From positions 1 through 64,000 of the forward strand of contig NZ_JBBDHC010000006.1 in NCBI RefSeq assembly GCF_037203605.1: a DNA stretch of 64,000 nucleotides, given 5' to 3'. Under the pieces are notes generated by a model. It searched no databases and was not told where the DNA came from. It saw only the letters and a list, made by a program, of their open reading frames with translations. The stretch is from Denitratimonas tolerans (lineage in GTDB: Bacteria; Pseudomonadota; Gammaproteobacteria; Xanthomonadales; Xanthomonadaceae). Shown here one piece after another: positions 13,242 through 21,421 of this stretch. The position numbers were made by a program, and so were the translations under genes. How positions within the stretch are numbered: the stretch's first letter is position 1; each line of letters opens with the position of its first letter.

Positions 13242-13660
13242 CAGCTGCCCGTATTGGGCATCGAGGCCCAGGGCTCGGCCGGCGGCAGCGGCGTTCCCTT
13301 CTGCAAAAGCTCCACCGAGATCAGGTCCGGCGAACGCACGAAGGCCATGTGGCCGTCGCGCGGCGGTCGGTGGATGGCGATGCCCATCGCCATCAGGTGC
13401 GCGCAGGTGGCGTGGATGTCGTCCACCTCGAAAGCCAGGTGGCCGAAGTTGCGCGCGCTGCCGTAGTCCTCGTGCGAGTCCCAGTTGAGGGTCAGCTCGA
13501 TCTCGGCCTCGGGATTCGCCGGCGCGGCCAGGTAGATCAGGGTGAAGCGGCCGGCCGCGCTTTCGATGCGCCGCATTTCGCGCAGGCCCAGCCCGTCGCA
13601 GTAGAAGCGCAGCGATTCATCCAGATCGCGTACGCGCACCATCGCATGCAGATACTTCAC
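13238..13660 (-). CDS. gloA: Glyoxalase I-like VOC protein
   Basis: 140 residues of the vicinal oxygen chelate fold. The four metal ligands of lactoylglutathione lyase are all in place: H5 (MKYLHAM), E55 (IELTLNW), H74 (FGHLAFEV) and E117 (SVELLQ), nearly the same spacing as E. coli GloA. It should isomerise the methylglyoxal-glutathione hemithioacetal to lactoylglutathione in the cytosol. The start is a GTG at 13660, chosen because homology begins there (KYLHAMVRVRDLDESLRFY); the frame stays open far upstream without meaning. It overlaps the following class IV PLP gene by four bases. Confidence 0.88.
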   Translation of the reverse strand: MKYLHAMVRVRDLDESLRFYCDGLGLREMRRIESAAGRFTLIYLAAPANPEAEIELTLNWDSHEDYGSARNFGHLAFEVDDIHATCAHLMAMGIAIHRPPRDGHMAFVRSPDLISVELLQKGTPLPPAEPWASMPNTGSW

Positions 13661-13821
13661 GGGAGCCCATCCGATCGCTTCGCGCCAGGCGGCGCACCGC
13701 CGGCACGATAGCGCGCCCGCGTCGGGTTCCCAAGCCGGACAGAGAAAACCCGCCGGGGCGGGCCGCGGCGGGCGAGGGGAAAATCGCGCCGGAGCGGGGG
13801 AGCCGGGCGCGATGCGGGCTG

Positions 13822-14133
13822 TTATGGCTGCGCGGTGTCGGCCGGGGGACCGATGCGGATGCGCTGCCGGTTCTTTTCGAGCGTTTTGGGCCCGATGCCC
13901 TTCACGCGGACCAGCTCGTCGGGGTGATCGAACGGGCCCTGTGTTTCGCGGTAGTGGATGATCGCCTCGGCGCGCGACGGGCCGACACCGTTCAGGCGCG
14001 CAGCCAGCTCGATCGCATCGGCATGATTGATGTCGACCGGCCCCGCGTCGGGTGCGCCACCCGCGGCGGCAGCGGTCGCCCAGAGCATCAGGGCCATGAG
14101 GCGGAAAAGCGGCAGGAGCAGGAGTTTCGACAT
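13822..14133 (-). CDS. ComEA-like helix-hairpin-helix protein
   Basis: 103 residues. A signal peptide or anchor (about 1-24) is followed by one pair of helix-hairpin-helix motifs: VDINHADAIELAARLNGVGPSRAEAIIHYR and FDHPDELVRVKGIGPKTLEKN. This is the ComEA/YbaV architecture of a small exported double-stranded DNA-binding protein. By family, a periplasmic role in DNA uptake is possible; no other competence gene is nearby. It is divergent from the Hpt gene across a 267-bp gap. Confidence 0.85.
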   Translation of the reverse strand: MSKLLLLPLFRLMALMLWATAAAAGGAPDAGPVDINHADAIELAARLNGVGPSRAEAIIHYRETQGPFDHPDELVRVKGIGPKTLEKNRQRIRIGPPADTAQP

Positions 14134-14400
14134 GCAAGGCGTCAGGCGGACGAGCCGGAGGGTGGCGGGACACAGTCTCGCGCCAGCGTCGCGGCCCGGC
14201 GATCGGACGAAGACGCGCAGCGCCCTGCGATAAAGCCGCGGCCGCGCCTAGGAAATCTCCTACCCCATCCAGGCAGGACGATGCGCATCCGTCCGATCGC
14301 TCCGGGCTGCATCCCGCCACGACCGCGACGGGCGCGCATCGATTCGGGCATCGCGCTATGCTGCGGGCCACTGCGACCCTGGATACCGGCCCACTGCACG

Positions 14401-14763
14401 ATGAGCACGCCGATCACCTTCGACCCCGATGCCCTCGCGCTGCTGCGCATGCTCGACGAGAGCGAGCCCGGCAGCAGCGCACGCCTGATCCGACTGTTCA
14501 TCGCCGACGCGCCGGCCCTGCTGAGCCGCATCGAGCTGGGCCACGAGCGGCGCGACAGCGAAGAGCTCAACCAGGCGGCCCACTTCCTCCGCTCCTCCGC
14601 GCTGGCGCTGGGCGCGACCGATTTGGCCGGCGCCACGCAGCGCCTGGAGCACCTGCCACCGGCCCAGTTCGGCAGTCGCGAAGCCGATGACCTGCTGGCC
14701 GCGCTGCGCGTCTGCCTGCGCGATACGCTGCTCGGCCTGCTGGCGCTTTCGCCCGAACTCTGA
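14401..14763 (+). CDS. Hpt domain phosphotransfer protein
   Basis: 120 residues, almost entirely one histidine phosphotransfer domain. The active-site motif is AAHFLRSSALALGA with the phospho-acceptor at H61 (family consensus HxLKGSA--LG; here Arg replaces the usual Lys). It lacks any kinase or receiver domain and has no two-component partner nearby, so it likely relays phosphate from a hybrid kinase encoded elsewhere. The ATG at 14401 opens the protein at the start of homology. A TATGCT hexamer at 14357-14362 could be its -10. Confidence 0.8.
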   Translation: MSTPITFDPDALALLRMLDESEPGSSARLIRLFIADAPALLSRIELGHERRDSEELNQAAHFLRSSALALGATDLAGATQRLEHLPPAQFGSREADDLLAALRVCLRDTLLGLLALSPEL

Positions 14764-14825
14764 TTGCGGCGGCACGCGGCAGAGCCACCGGCACCGGCGG
14801 CACGCACGCCACGCACAAAAAGAAA

Positions 14826-14851
14826 GACCCGCTTCGCGAACGAAGCGGGTC
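14826..14851 (-). terminator. Intrinsic terminator hairpin
   Basis: A perfect 11-bp stem, GACCCGCTTCG and CGAAGCGGGTC, with a four-base loop. On the minus strand it is followed by TTTCTTTTTG, so it most likely ends the EamA exporter transcript, whose stop codon is 178 bp upstream in that direction. On the plus strand the downstream bases are C-rich, but the hairpin could also protect the Hpt mRNA end. Confidence 0.75.
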
Positions 14852-15028
14852 CCTCCCTCCCCACATCTTGTGGGTGCGCATCCTACGGGCCAAGCGCGCA
14901 TCGGGCACGCTGCACTGCACGATGGCCCGGTGGCTTGCTGCCTGCGAAGGCACCCGAGGCGCGCGGATTGCAGGCCGGGCGGGGCTGAAGCCTGCGGCCA
15001 CGGCAGGCGATGGACGCAGCACGTAGGC

Positions 15029-15913
15029 TCAGGCAGGTCGCCGCGCGAGCCTTGCCTGGAGCCTGGGCCACAGCGCGATCACCGCCAGTCCCGCCATCAG
15101 CAGCACCATGGCCTGGACCTTCCAGAGCGGCAACGCCTCGTCCAGCACGATGACCGAGGACAGCATCGCCACCACCGGCACCAGCAGCGAGAACGGCGCG
15201 ATGACGGCGGTCGGATGGCGCGCCAGCAGCCAGTTCCACGCGCCGTAGCCGAACAGGGTATTGGCCACGCCCTGCCACACCGCTGCCGCCCACGCCGGCC
15301 AGGACGCATCCGCGAGCGTCGCACCGATCGCACCCGCGCCTTCCAGCCACAGGCTGCACGCCAGCAGAGGCGGGATCGCGAACAGCGAGGACCAGACCAT
15401 GAAGCCCAGCATGTCGACCCTGCCGGCGCGCTTTGCGATGAGGTTCGCCACCGCCCAGCACAGCCCGCCGGCGAGAGTGAGAAGCAAGCCGCGCGTGGTG
15501 ACCGAGCCGTCCACGTTGGCGAACAGGACCACCAGTCCGGCCAGACACAGCGCCAGACCCACGCCCTGATAGCGGCGCAGGCGCTCGCGCAGGAACACCA
15601 TCGCCAGGGCGATGGTGAAGAAGGCCTGGGTCTGGACCATGATCGAGGCAACGCCCGGGGTGATGTCTTCACGCATCGCGATGAACAGCAAGCCGAACAT
15701 GCCAAAACCCAGAAACAGGCCGTTTCCGGCAAGGAAGCGCCACGGCACCGCCGGGCGCTTGACCAGCAGCACCCAAGGCAAGAGGGAGAAGGCAAACCGC
15801 AGGGTGGCGAACAGCAGCGGCGGGAACGCGTCGAGCCCGTAGCGGATCACGACGAAGTTCGTGCCCCAGACCACGACCACGGCCAGCGTCAGGAGGAGGT
15901 GGGAAAGCGGCAT
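15029..15913 (-). CDS. EamA/DMT family exporter
   Basis: 294 residues with about ten hydrophobic helices in two homologous halves, the drug/metabolite transporter EamA layout. The family motif VVVVWGTNFVVIRYGLDAFPP opens the first repeat; AGGLCWAVANLIAKRAGR opens the second. Members closest to this pattern export cysteine pathway metabolites or amino acids, but the substrate cannot be read here. The ATG at 15913 places the first helix at the N-terminus. It is a single gene downstream of the M28 peptidase and separated from it by a hairpin. Confidence 0.88.
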   Translation of the reverse strand: MPLSHLLLTLAVVVVWGTNFVVIRYGLDAFPPLLFATLRFAFSLLPWVLLVKRPAVPWRFLAGNGLFLGFGMFGLLFIAMREDITPGVASIMVQTQAFFTIALAMVFLRERLRRYQGVGLALCLAGLVVLFANVDGSVTTRGLLLTLAGGLCWAVANLIAKRAGRVDMLGFMVWSSLFAIPPLLACSLWLEGAGAIGATLADASWPAWAAAVWQGVANTLFGYGAWNWLLARHPTAVIAPFSLLVPVVAMLSSVIVLDEALPLWKVQAMVLLMAGLAVIALWPRLQARLARRPA

Positions 15914-15935
15914 GTTCCGGGGCCGGAATAAGAAG

Positions 15936-15958
15936 CGCCCGCGCACGGGGCGCGGGCG
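15936..15958 (-). terminator. GC-rich hairpin, probable terminator of the M28 peptidase gene
   Basis: The arms CGCCCGCG and CGCGGGCG enclose a seven-base loop. On the minus strand the stem is followed by CTTCTTATTC, a weak T-rich tail. It lies 47 bp after the stop codon of the M28 peptidase gene. Confidence 0.55.
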
Positions 15959-16004
15959 GACGACGGGCGCGGCACCGGATCGGCACCGCGCTTGCGGGAT
16001 GGGT

Positions 16005-17723
16005 TTACGGCGAGGGCGCGGGCGCGCGATCGGCGTCGCGTACCGCCCGGAACGGATTGCCCGGATACCAGTTCGGCCAGGCCGTGCCATCGGCCAGTTC
16101 GCGGCCCACCGCGTACAGCGCCTCCAGGTCTTCCACCACGCCGGAGAGATCCCAGTTCGGGTCGACCACGTCGGCGGGCTTGTGATAGCGGTTGACGCCG
16201 TACTCCTGTGCGATCGCCATGCCGTACTCCTCGCCCTTCTCGACGTGGTCCAGCCCGGCGCTGGCGTACAGCGCCGGCACGCCGGCCTTGGCGAAATTGA
16301 AGTGGTCGGAGCGGAAGTAGAAGCCCTTTTCCACGCTGGATTCGCCGTGCAGCACGCGCCCCTGGCGCTCGGCGATCGGGCGCAGGATGTCCTCCAGCTC
16401 CGACGCACCGTAGCCGGTGACCACGATGTCGCGGGTGCGCCCGACGATGGTCATGGCGTCGATATTGATGACGCCGGCGATGTTGCGCATGGGGAACGTC
16501 GGATGCGCAACGTAGTACTTGGAGCCCAGCAGGCCCGACTCCTCCAGCGTCACCGCCGCGAACAACACCGAGCGCTTCGGTGCCTGCCCGCCGCGCGCGA
16601 AGGCGTCCGCGATCTCGAGGATGCCGGCCACGCCCGAGGCGTTGTCGATCGCCCCGTTGAAGATCTGCACGCTGCCATCGGCAGCGGTCTGGGTGCCCAG
16701 GTGGTCCCAATGGCCCATGTAGACCACGGCCTCGTCGGGACGCTCCGTGCCGGGCAGGAGCGCGAGCACGTTCCTGGACTCGGACGCCTTGATCGTGCTC
16801 TTGAGCGCGACCGAGAGCGTGGCAGGCAGGGGGACGGACCGGAATCCGGGCTTGCTGGCCGCCCGACGCAGCGCTTCCAGCGACAGGCCGGACTGGGCGA
16901 ACAGGTCCTGGGCGGATTCGCCGGTGATCCAGCCCTGCAGCGGCAGGCGCGGCTCGGGATCCTCGGCCGCGGGCAGGTCGTACTGCGCGCCGGTCCAGCC
17001 ATTTTCGACCACGCTCCAGCCATAGCCCGCGCCGTCGGTGTCATGGATGATCAGCGCCGCCGCCGCGCCCTGGCGCGCGGCCTCTTCGAACTTGTAGGTC
17101 CAGCGCCCGTAGTAGGTCATGCGCTTGCCGCCGAACAGGGCCGGATCATCGACATGGAAGCCCGGGTCGTTGACCAGCATCACGACGGTCTTGCCCTTCA
17201 CGTCGAGGCCGGCGTAATCGTTCCAGTTTTCCTCCGGTGCCACGGTGCCGTAGCCGACGAACACCATCGGGCTGTCGGTCACCTCGACCGCCGCCTGCCC
17301 GCTGCGGGTACCCGTCACCCACTGCGTGCCGAAGGCCCACTCCAGGGTCTTGTCCCTGACTTTGACCGTCGCGGCCACGGGCTCGGCGGTGGTCTCCACC
17401 ATCGACACGGTCTGGTACCAGCTGTCGCCATTGCCGGGCTTGAGGCCCATGGCCTGGAAGCGGTCGCGCAGGTATTCGACCGTCAGGGTTTCGCCTCGGG
17501 TGCCCGGCGCGCGACCGGCGAATTCATCCGAAGCCAGCGCGGTGATGTCGGCGAGGAAGTCATCGGCGGTGATCGCCGCATCGAACTGGTGCGGAGCCGG
17601 TGCGGTCGCCTGGGTCGGCGCGGGTACGGCGGCCGGATCGGGCGCGGTGGCAACGGGCTCGGACCGCCCGCAGGCGGCAAGCAGGGCGCAGGCCAGCACG
17701 GCCGGCAGCAGGGGGAATCGCAT
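16005..17723 (-). CDS. M28 family lipoprotein aminopeptidase with PA domain
   Basis: 572 residues. A lipoprotein signal with lipobox LAAC (about residue 18) is followed by a proline/alanine linker, a PA-like inserted domain (about 150-330) and an M28 zinc peptidase domain. Zinc-site motifs in order are MGHWDHLG, GAIDNASGVAG, TLEESGLLG, VINIDAM and, near the end, RYHKPADVVD. It should remove N-terminal amino acids from peptides in the periplasm or at the outer membrane. The ATG at 17723 was selected because it starts the lipoprotein signal; the frame stays open much further upstream through the neighbouring gene. Confidence 0.92.
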   Translation of the reverse strand: MRFPLLPAVLACALLAACGRSEPVATAPDPAAVPAPTQATAPAPHQFDAAITADDFLADITALASDEFAGRAPGTRGETLTVEYLRDRFQAMGLKPGNGDSWYQTVSMVETTAEPVAATVKVRDKTLEWAFGTQWVTGTRSGQAAVEVTDSPMVFVGYGTVAPEENWNDYAGLDVKGKTVVMLVNDPGFHVDDPALFGGKRMTYYGRWTYKFEEAARQGAAAALIIHDTDGAGYGWSVVENGWTGAQYDLPAAEDPEPRLPLQGWITGESAQDLFAQSGLSLEALRRAASKPGFRSVPLPATLSVALKSTIKASESRNVLALLPGTERPDEAVVYMGHWDHLGTQTAADGSVQIFNGAIDNASGVAGILEIADAFARGGQAPKRSVLFAAVTLEESGLLGSKYYVAHPTFPMRNIAGVINIDAMTIVGRTRDIVVTGYGASELEDILRPIAERQGRVLHGESSVEKGFYFRSDHFNFAKAGVPALYASAGLDHVEKGEEYGMAIAQEYGVNRYHKPADVVDPNWDLSGVVEDLEALYAVGRELADGTAWPNWYPGNPFRAVRDADRAPAPSP

Positions 17724-17791
17724 GGAGAACTCCAGGGATGTCCGGAACGGAAGCCGCCATTGTAGGCGGCTTTCGCGACCGGCGCGGCCGA

Positions 17792-18463
17792 TCAGCGCTC
17801 GACCGGCTCGGCGTGGGCCACTTTGGCATCGGGCGCGATGCTGAGCGTCACCTCGCGCTCGAACACCAGGCGTCCTTCCACCGTGGCACCCGATTCGATC
17901 GTGACCTTGGGCGGCGCGCTGCGGCCCAGCGAGATCCCGCGCGCGCGGCGCACGATGATGTCGCCGCGCACCACGCTGTCGCGGCCCACGAGGATGTCGC
18001 CGTTCACCGTCTCGATGCTGCGCGCGACGGTCGCACCCTGCAGCGTGATGGCGCCGTTGACGTTCTCGATGCCGCCGCCCAGCTCGGCGCGCGTCAGCGT
18101 GATGCCGCCGTTGACCGCCTCGATGTCGCCACGCACGCGGCTTCCCGCGCCAACGGTGATGCTGCCGCTGACGCTTTCCACGTCGCCGTCCACCACCACG
18201 TTCTCGCCGATGGAAATCCTGCCGTTGACCGTCTCGGCGCCGCCAATGCGGGCGTTCTCGGCCACCTCGATCCGGCCGTTGACCGTTTCGACGTCGCCCG
18301 CCACGACGCCCGAGGCAACCTCGATCGAACCGTTCACCGTGTCCAGGTCGCCGTAGCGCACGCCGACCTCGGTGCGGATGCTGCCGTTGACCTTGCTGAC
18401 GTCCTGTTGCGCCAGCGCCAGCGGGCTGGCGACGAGTGCAAGCACGAAGAGAATCCTGCGCAT
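17792..18463 (-). CDS. Secreted beta-solenoid repeat protein (xTVNGxI repeats)
   Basis: 223 residues: signal peptide (1-18) then about eight repeats of 17-18 residues with the core ETVNGRIEVAENARIGG (variants KVNGSI, DTVNGSI, SVSGSI, AVNGGI, NVNGAI). Each repeat gives two short strands, as in bactofilin or DUF4097-like beta-solenoids. The C-terminal 50 residues leave the repeat (VTIESGATVEGRLVFEREV). No enzymatic residues are visible. Possibly a periplasmic or surface scaffold. It lies 68 bp upstream of the M28 gene and may share its transcript, and is divergent from gpmI. Confidence 0.75.
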   Translation of the reverse strand: MRRILFVLALVASPLALAQQDVSKVNGSIRTEVGVRYGDLDTVNGSIEVASGVVAGDVETVNGRIEVAENARIGGAETVNGRISIGENVVVDGDVESVSGSITVGAGSRVRGDIEAVNGGITLTRAELGGGIENVNGAITLQGATVARSIETVNGDILVGRDSVVRGDIIVRRARGISLGRSAPPKVTIESGATVEGRLVFEREVTLSIAPDAKVAHAEPVER

Positions 18464-18634
18464 GATCAAACTCCTTTTCATCTGGGGGAAACCGCCCGTC
18501 GAACGACGCCGCGCCACACCCGATGTGACGCTGCACCGCGACAGTGTCCTCGCGTTTGCGGCCCGCGGCCTGAACCGGCCGCAACGCCAGCATCCGCTAT
18601 CATGCGCCCGTTTTTCACTGCCGGAAGTCACGCC

Positions 18635-20176
18635 GTGTCCCGACCCAAGCCCGTGCTCCTGCTCATCCTCGACGGCTGGGGCCATCGCGAAGACCCGAGC
18701 GACAACGCCGTGGCGCAGGCCACGCTGCCGAACTGGCGCGCGCTGCTGCGCGACTGCCCCCACACCCTCATCCACACCTCCGGGCTGCACGTGGGCCTGC
18801 CGGACGGGCAGATGGGCAATTCCGAAGTCGGCCACATGAACCTGGGCGCCGGGCGCGTGGTCTACCAGGACCTCACCCGCATCGACGCGGCGATCGCCGA
18901 CGGCAGCTTCTTCGCCAATCCGGCGCTGACCGGCGCCTGCGCCGCGGCGAAGGCGACCGGCGGTACCCTGCACCTGTTCGGCCTGCTCTCGCCCGGCGGC
19001 GTGCACAGCCACGAGGCGCACCTGTTCGCGATGCTGGATCTGGCGCGGCGTCAAGGCGTCACGCGCATTGCCGTGCACGCCTTCCTCGACGGGCGCGACA
19101 CCCCGCCGAAATCCGCCCGCGCCAGCCTGGAGGCACTCGCCGCGCGCTGCGCCGCGGTGCCCGGTGCGCACGTGGCCAGCGTCAGCGGGCGCTACTACGC
19201 GATGGACCGCGACAATCGCTGGGATCGCGTTGAGCGCGCCTGGCAGGCCATCGCCCGTGCGCAGTCGCCGCTGCACGCCGACGACGGCGTGGCGGCGCTG
19301 GAAGCGGCCTATGCGCGCGGAGAAACCGACGAGTTCGTGCAGCCGACCGTGATCGAGGGCGCGGTACCGATGCGCGACGGCGACGCGGTGGTGTTCATGA
19401 ACTTTCGCGCCGACCGCGCGCGTGAACTCACGGCCTCGTTCGTGAAGCCGGACTTCGACGGCTTCCCCCGGCCGCACTCGCCCGCGCTGTCGCGCTTCGT
19501 GTGCCTGGCCGAATACGACGTCACCCTGCCGGCGCGCGTGGCCTTTGGTCCGCAGTCGCTCGTCAACACTCTGCCCGAGATCCTCGCCGCGCGCGGCATG
19601 AGCCAGCTGCGCATTGCCGAAACCGAGAAGTACGCCCACGTCACCTTCTTCTTCAACGGCGGACGCGAGGAGGTCTGGCCGGGCGAGGAGCGCGTGCTGG
19701 TGCCCAGCCCCAGGGTCGCCACCTACGACCTGCAGCCGGAAATGAGCGCGCCGGAAGTCACCGGCAGGCTGGTCGAGGCGATCGAACAGCGCCGCCACGA
19801 CGTCATCATCTGCAACCTCGCCAATCCCGACATGGTCGGCCACACCGGCGATCTTTCCGCCGCGATCCGCGCCGCCGAAGCCATCGACGCCGCGCTCGGC
19901 GCAATCCTCGCCGCCCTGCGCGCGGTCGGCGGCGAAATGATTCTCACCGCCGACCACGGCAACCTGGAAATGATGCGCGACCCGGCCACCGGACAGCCGC
20001 ACACCGCCCACACCACCGGGCCGGTGCCGCTGGTCTATTCCGGCCGCCCCGCAACGCTGGCCGATGACGGAGCGCTCAAGGATGTCGCGCCCACCCTGCT
20101 GCACCTTCTTGGCATCGCGCAGCCGGATGAAATGAGCGGACACAACCTCGTCACCTTCCTGCACCCAGCCGATTGA
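18635..20176 (+). CDS. gpmI: 2,3-bisphosphoglycerate-independent phosphoglycerate mutase
   Basis: 513 residues, the normal iPGM length. This cytosolic metalloenzyme interconverts 3- and 2-phosphoglycerate in glycolysis. Motifs: VLLLILDGWG, then the phosphoserine site GQMGNSEVGHMNLGAGR, HAFLDGRDTPPKSA, NFRADRAREL, EKYAHVTFFFNGG, LANPDMVGHTGD, LTADHGNLEMM and HTAHTTGPVPL. The start is GTG at 18635, with GGAAG eight bases upstream; an in-frame ATG at 18602 would add eleven unconserved residues and overlaps a TATCAT -10-like hexamer. It is first gene of gpmI-envC-ctpA, an order also known in enterobacteria. Confidence 0.96.
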   Translation: MSRPKPVLLLILDGWGHREDPSDNAVAQATLPNWRALLRDCPHTLIHTSGLHVGLPDGQMGNSEVGHMNLGAGRVVYQDLTRIDAAIADGSFFANPALTGACAAAKATGGTLHLFGLLSPGGVHSHEAHLFAMLDLARRQGVTRIAVHAFLDGRDTPPKSARASLEALAARCAAVPGAHVASVSGRYYAMDRDNRWDRVERAWQAIARAQSPLHADDGVAALEAAYARGETDEFVQPTVIEGAVPMRDGDAVVFMNFRADRARELTASFVKPDFDGFPRPHSPALSRFVCLAEYDVTLPARVAFGPQSLVNTLPEILAARGMSQLRIAETEKYAHVTFFFNGGREEVWPGEERVLVPSPRVATYDLQPEMSAPEVTGRLVEAIEQRRHDVIICNLANPDMVGHTGDLSAAIRAAEAIDAALGAILAALRAVGGEMILTADHGNLEMMRDPATGQPHTAHTTGPVPLVYSGRPATLADDGALKDVAPTLLHLLGIAQPDEMSGHNLVTFLHPAD

Positions 20177-20182
20177 CACCCC

Positions 20183-21373
20183 GTGACCGCCTCCGGCACC
20201 CGCTTCCGGCTGGCCGCGTGCTTCGCGCTGGTGCTGGCCGTCGCGCTGCCGGCCTTCGCCGCCGATGCGGCCCCGGCGCAGGACGATCGCGCCGCGCGTG
20301 AAGCCGAGGCCGAGCGCCAGCTCGCGCAGGTGCGCAAGGAAATCGCCGAACTGGGTGCCGCGCGACAGGCGCTGGAAGGCGAGCGCGGCGACGCGGCGCG
20401 CACGCTGCGCGAAGCCGATCAGGCGGTCGACCGCGAGAGTCGCGCGCTGCGCGGGATCGATGCCCGGATCGGCGAGCAGGAGCTCGAGCTGGCGAAGCTG
20501 GAAACCGCGCGCCAAGGCCTGGAAACACGCCTCGGCGCGCAGCGCGAGGCGCTGGCGGCGCTGCTGCGCTCGGCCTATGCGCTGGGCCGGCACGAGCAAC
20601 TCAAGCTGCTGCTGGCGCAGGACCGGATCGAATCGCTGGCGCGGGTGCTGGCCTACCACCGCTACTTCCAGCGCGATCGCGTCAGCCGCATCGACAGCCT
20701 GATGGCCGAGCTGGCCGAACTGGCCGGCGTGGTGCGCCAGGTCAACGCCCAGCGCGAGGCGCTCGACGCCAGCCGCGTCGCGCAGCAGGCGCAGCTGGCG
20801 GGACTGGAAGCCCAGCGCGAGGAGCGTCGCGCGCTGCTGGCCGCGCTTGAAGCCCGCTTCAAGGACACCGACAGCCGGCTCAAGGCGCTGGGCCGCGACG
20901 AACAGGCGCTGGTCGGCCTGCTCGAACGGCTGCACGACATCTTCGCCGACATTCCCGACCGGATCGATGCGACGCAGCCTTTCGCCCAGCGCCGCAGCCG
21001 GCTCACGGCACCGCTGAAAGGCAAGACGCTGGTCGGTTTCGGCGGCACTCTGCCCGACGGTCGCACCAGCCACGGCTGGCTGATCGCCGCCGAGAGCGGT
21101 GCCCCGATCCGCGCCGTGGCGCACGGCCGCGTCGCCTTCGCCGATTGGCTCAAGGGTTATGGCCTCATCGTGATCCTCGACCACGGCGAAGGCTGGATGA
21201 GCCTGTACGCCCAGAACGACAGCCTGCAGCGCGAGGTCGGCGAGTGGGTGGACGCCGGCGACGTGCTCGCCAGCGCCGGCAGTTCGGGCGGACAGACGCG
21301 CGCCGCGCTCTATTTCGAACTGCGCCGGGGCGGGCGGCCGGTCGATCCGCGCGGCTGGTTCAGCGCCCGCTGA
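20183..21373 (+). CDS. envC: Murein hydrolase activator EnvC
   Basis: 396 residues: signal peptide (to about 27), long coiled coil (about 30-255, rich in E/A/R heptads), then a C-terminal LytM/M23 domain. The domain is degenerate: where active M23 enzymes have HxxxD and HxH, this one reads SHGWLIAAESG and SLYAQNDS, as in E. coli EnvC. By family it does not cut peptidoglycan itself but activates septal amidases during daughter-cell separation. A GTG start lies six bases after gpmI. The ending SSGGQTRAALYFELRRGG-PVDP is a close EnvC match. Confidence 0.93.
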   Translation: MTASGTRFRLAACFALVLAVALPAFAADAAPAQDDRAAREAEAERQLAQVRKEIAELGAARQALEGERGDAARTLREADQAVDRESRALRGIDARIGEQELELAKLETARQGLETRLGAQREALAALLRSAYALGRHEQLKLLLAQDRIESLARVLAYHRYFQRDRVSRIDSLMAELAELAGVVRQVNAQREALDASRVAQQAQLAGLEAQREERRALLAALEARFKDTDSRLKALGRDEQALVGLLERLHDIFADIPDRIDATQPFAQRRSRLTAPLKGKTLVGFGGTLPDGRTSHGWLIAAESGAPIRAVAHGRVAFADWLKGYGLIVILDHGEGWMSLYAQNDSLQREVGEWVDAGDVLASAGSSGGQTRAALYFELRRGGRPVDPRGWFSAR

Positions 21374-21421
21374 GGCGCGCCGCGCGCGGTGCGGTTCAGC
21401 CGGCCATGCAATAATTCGCCG

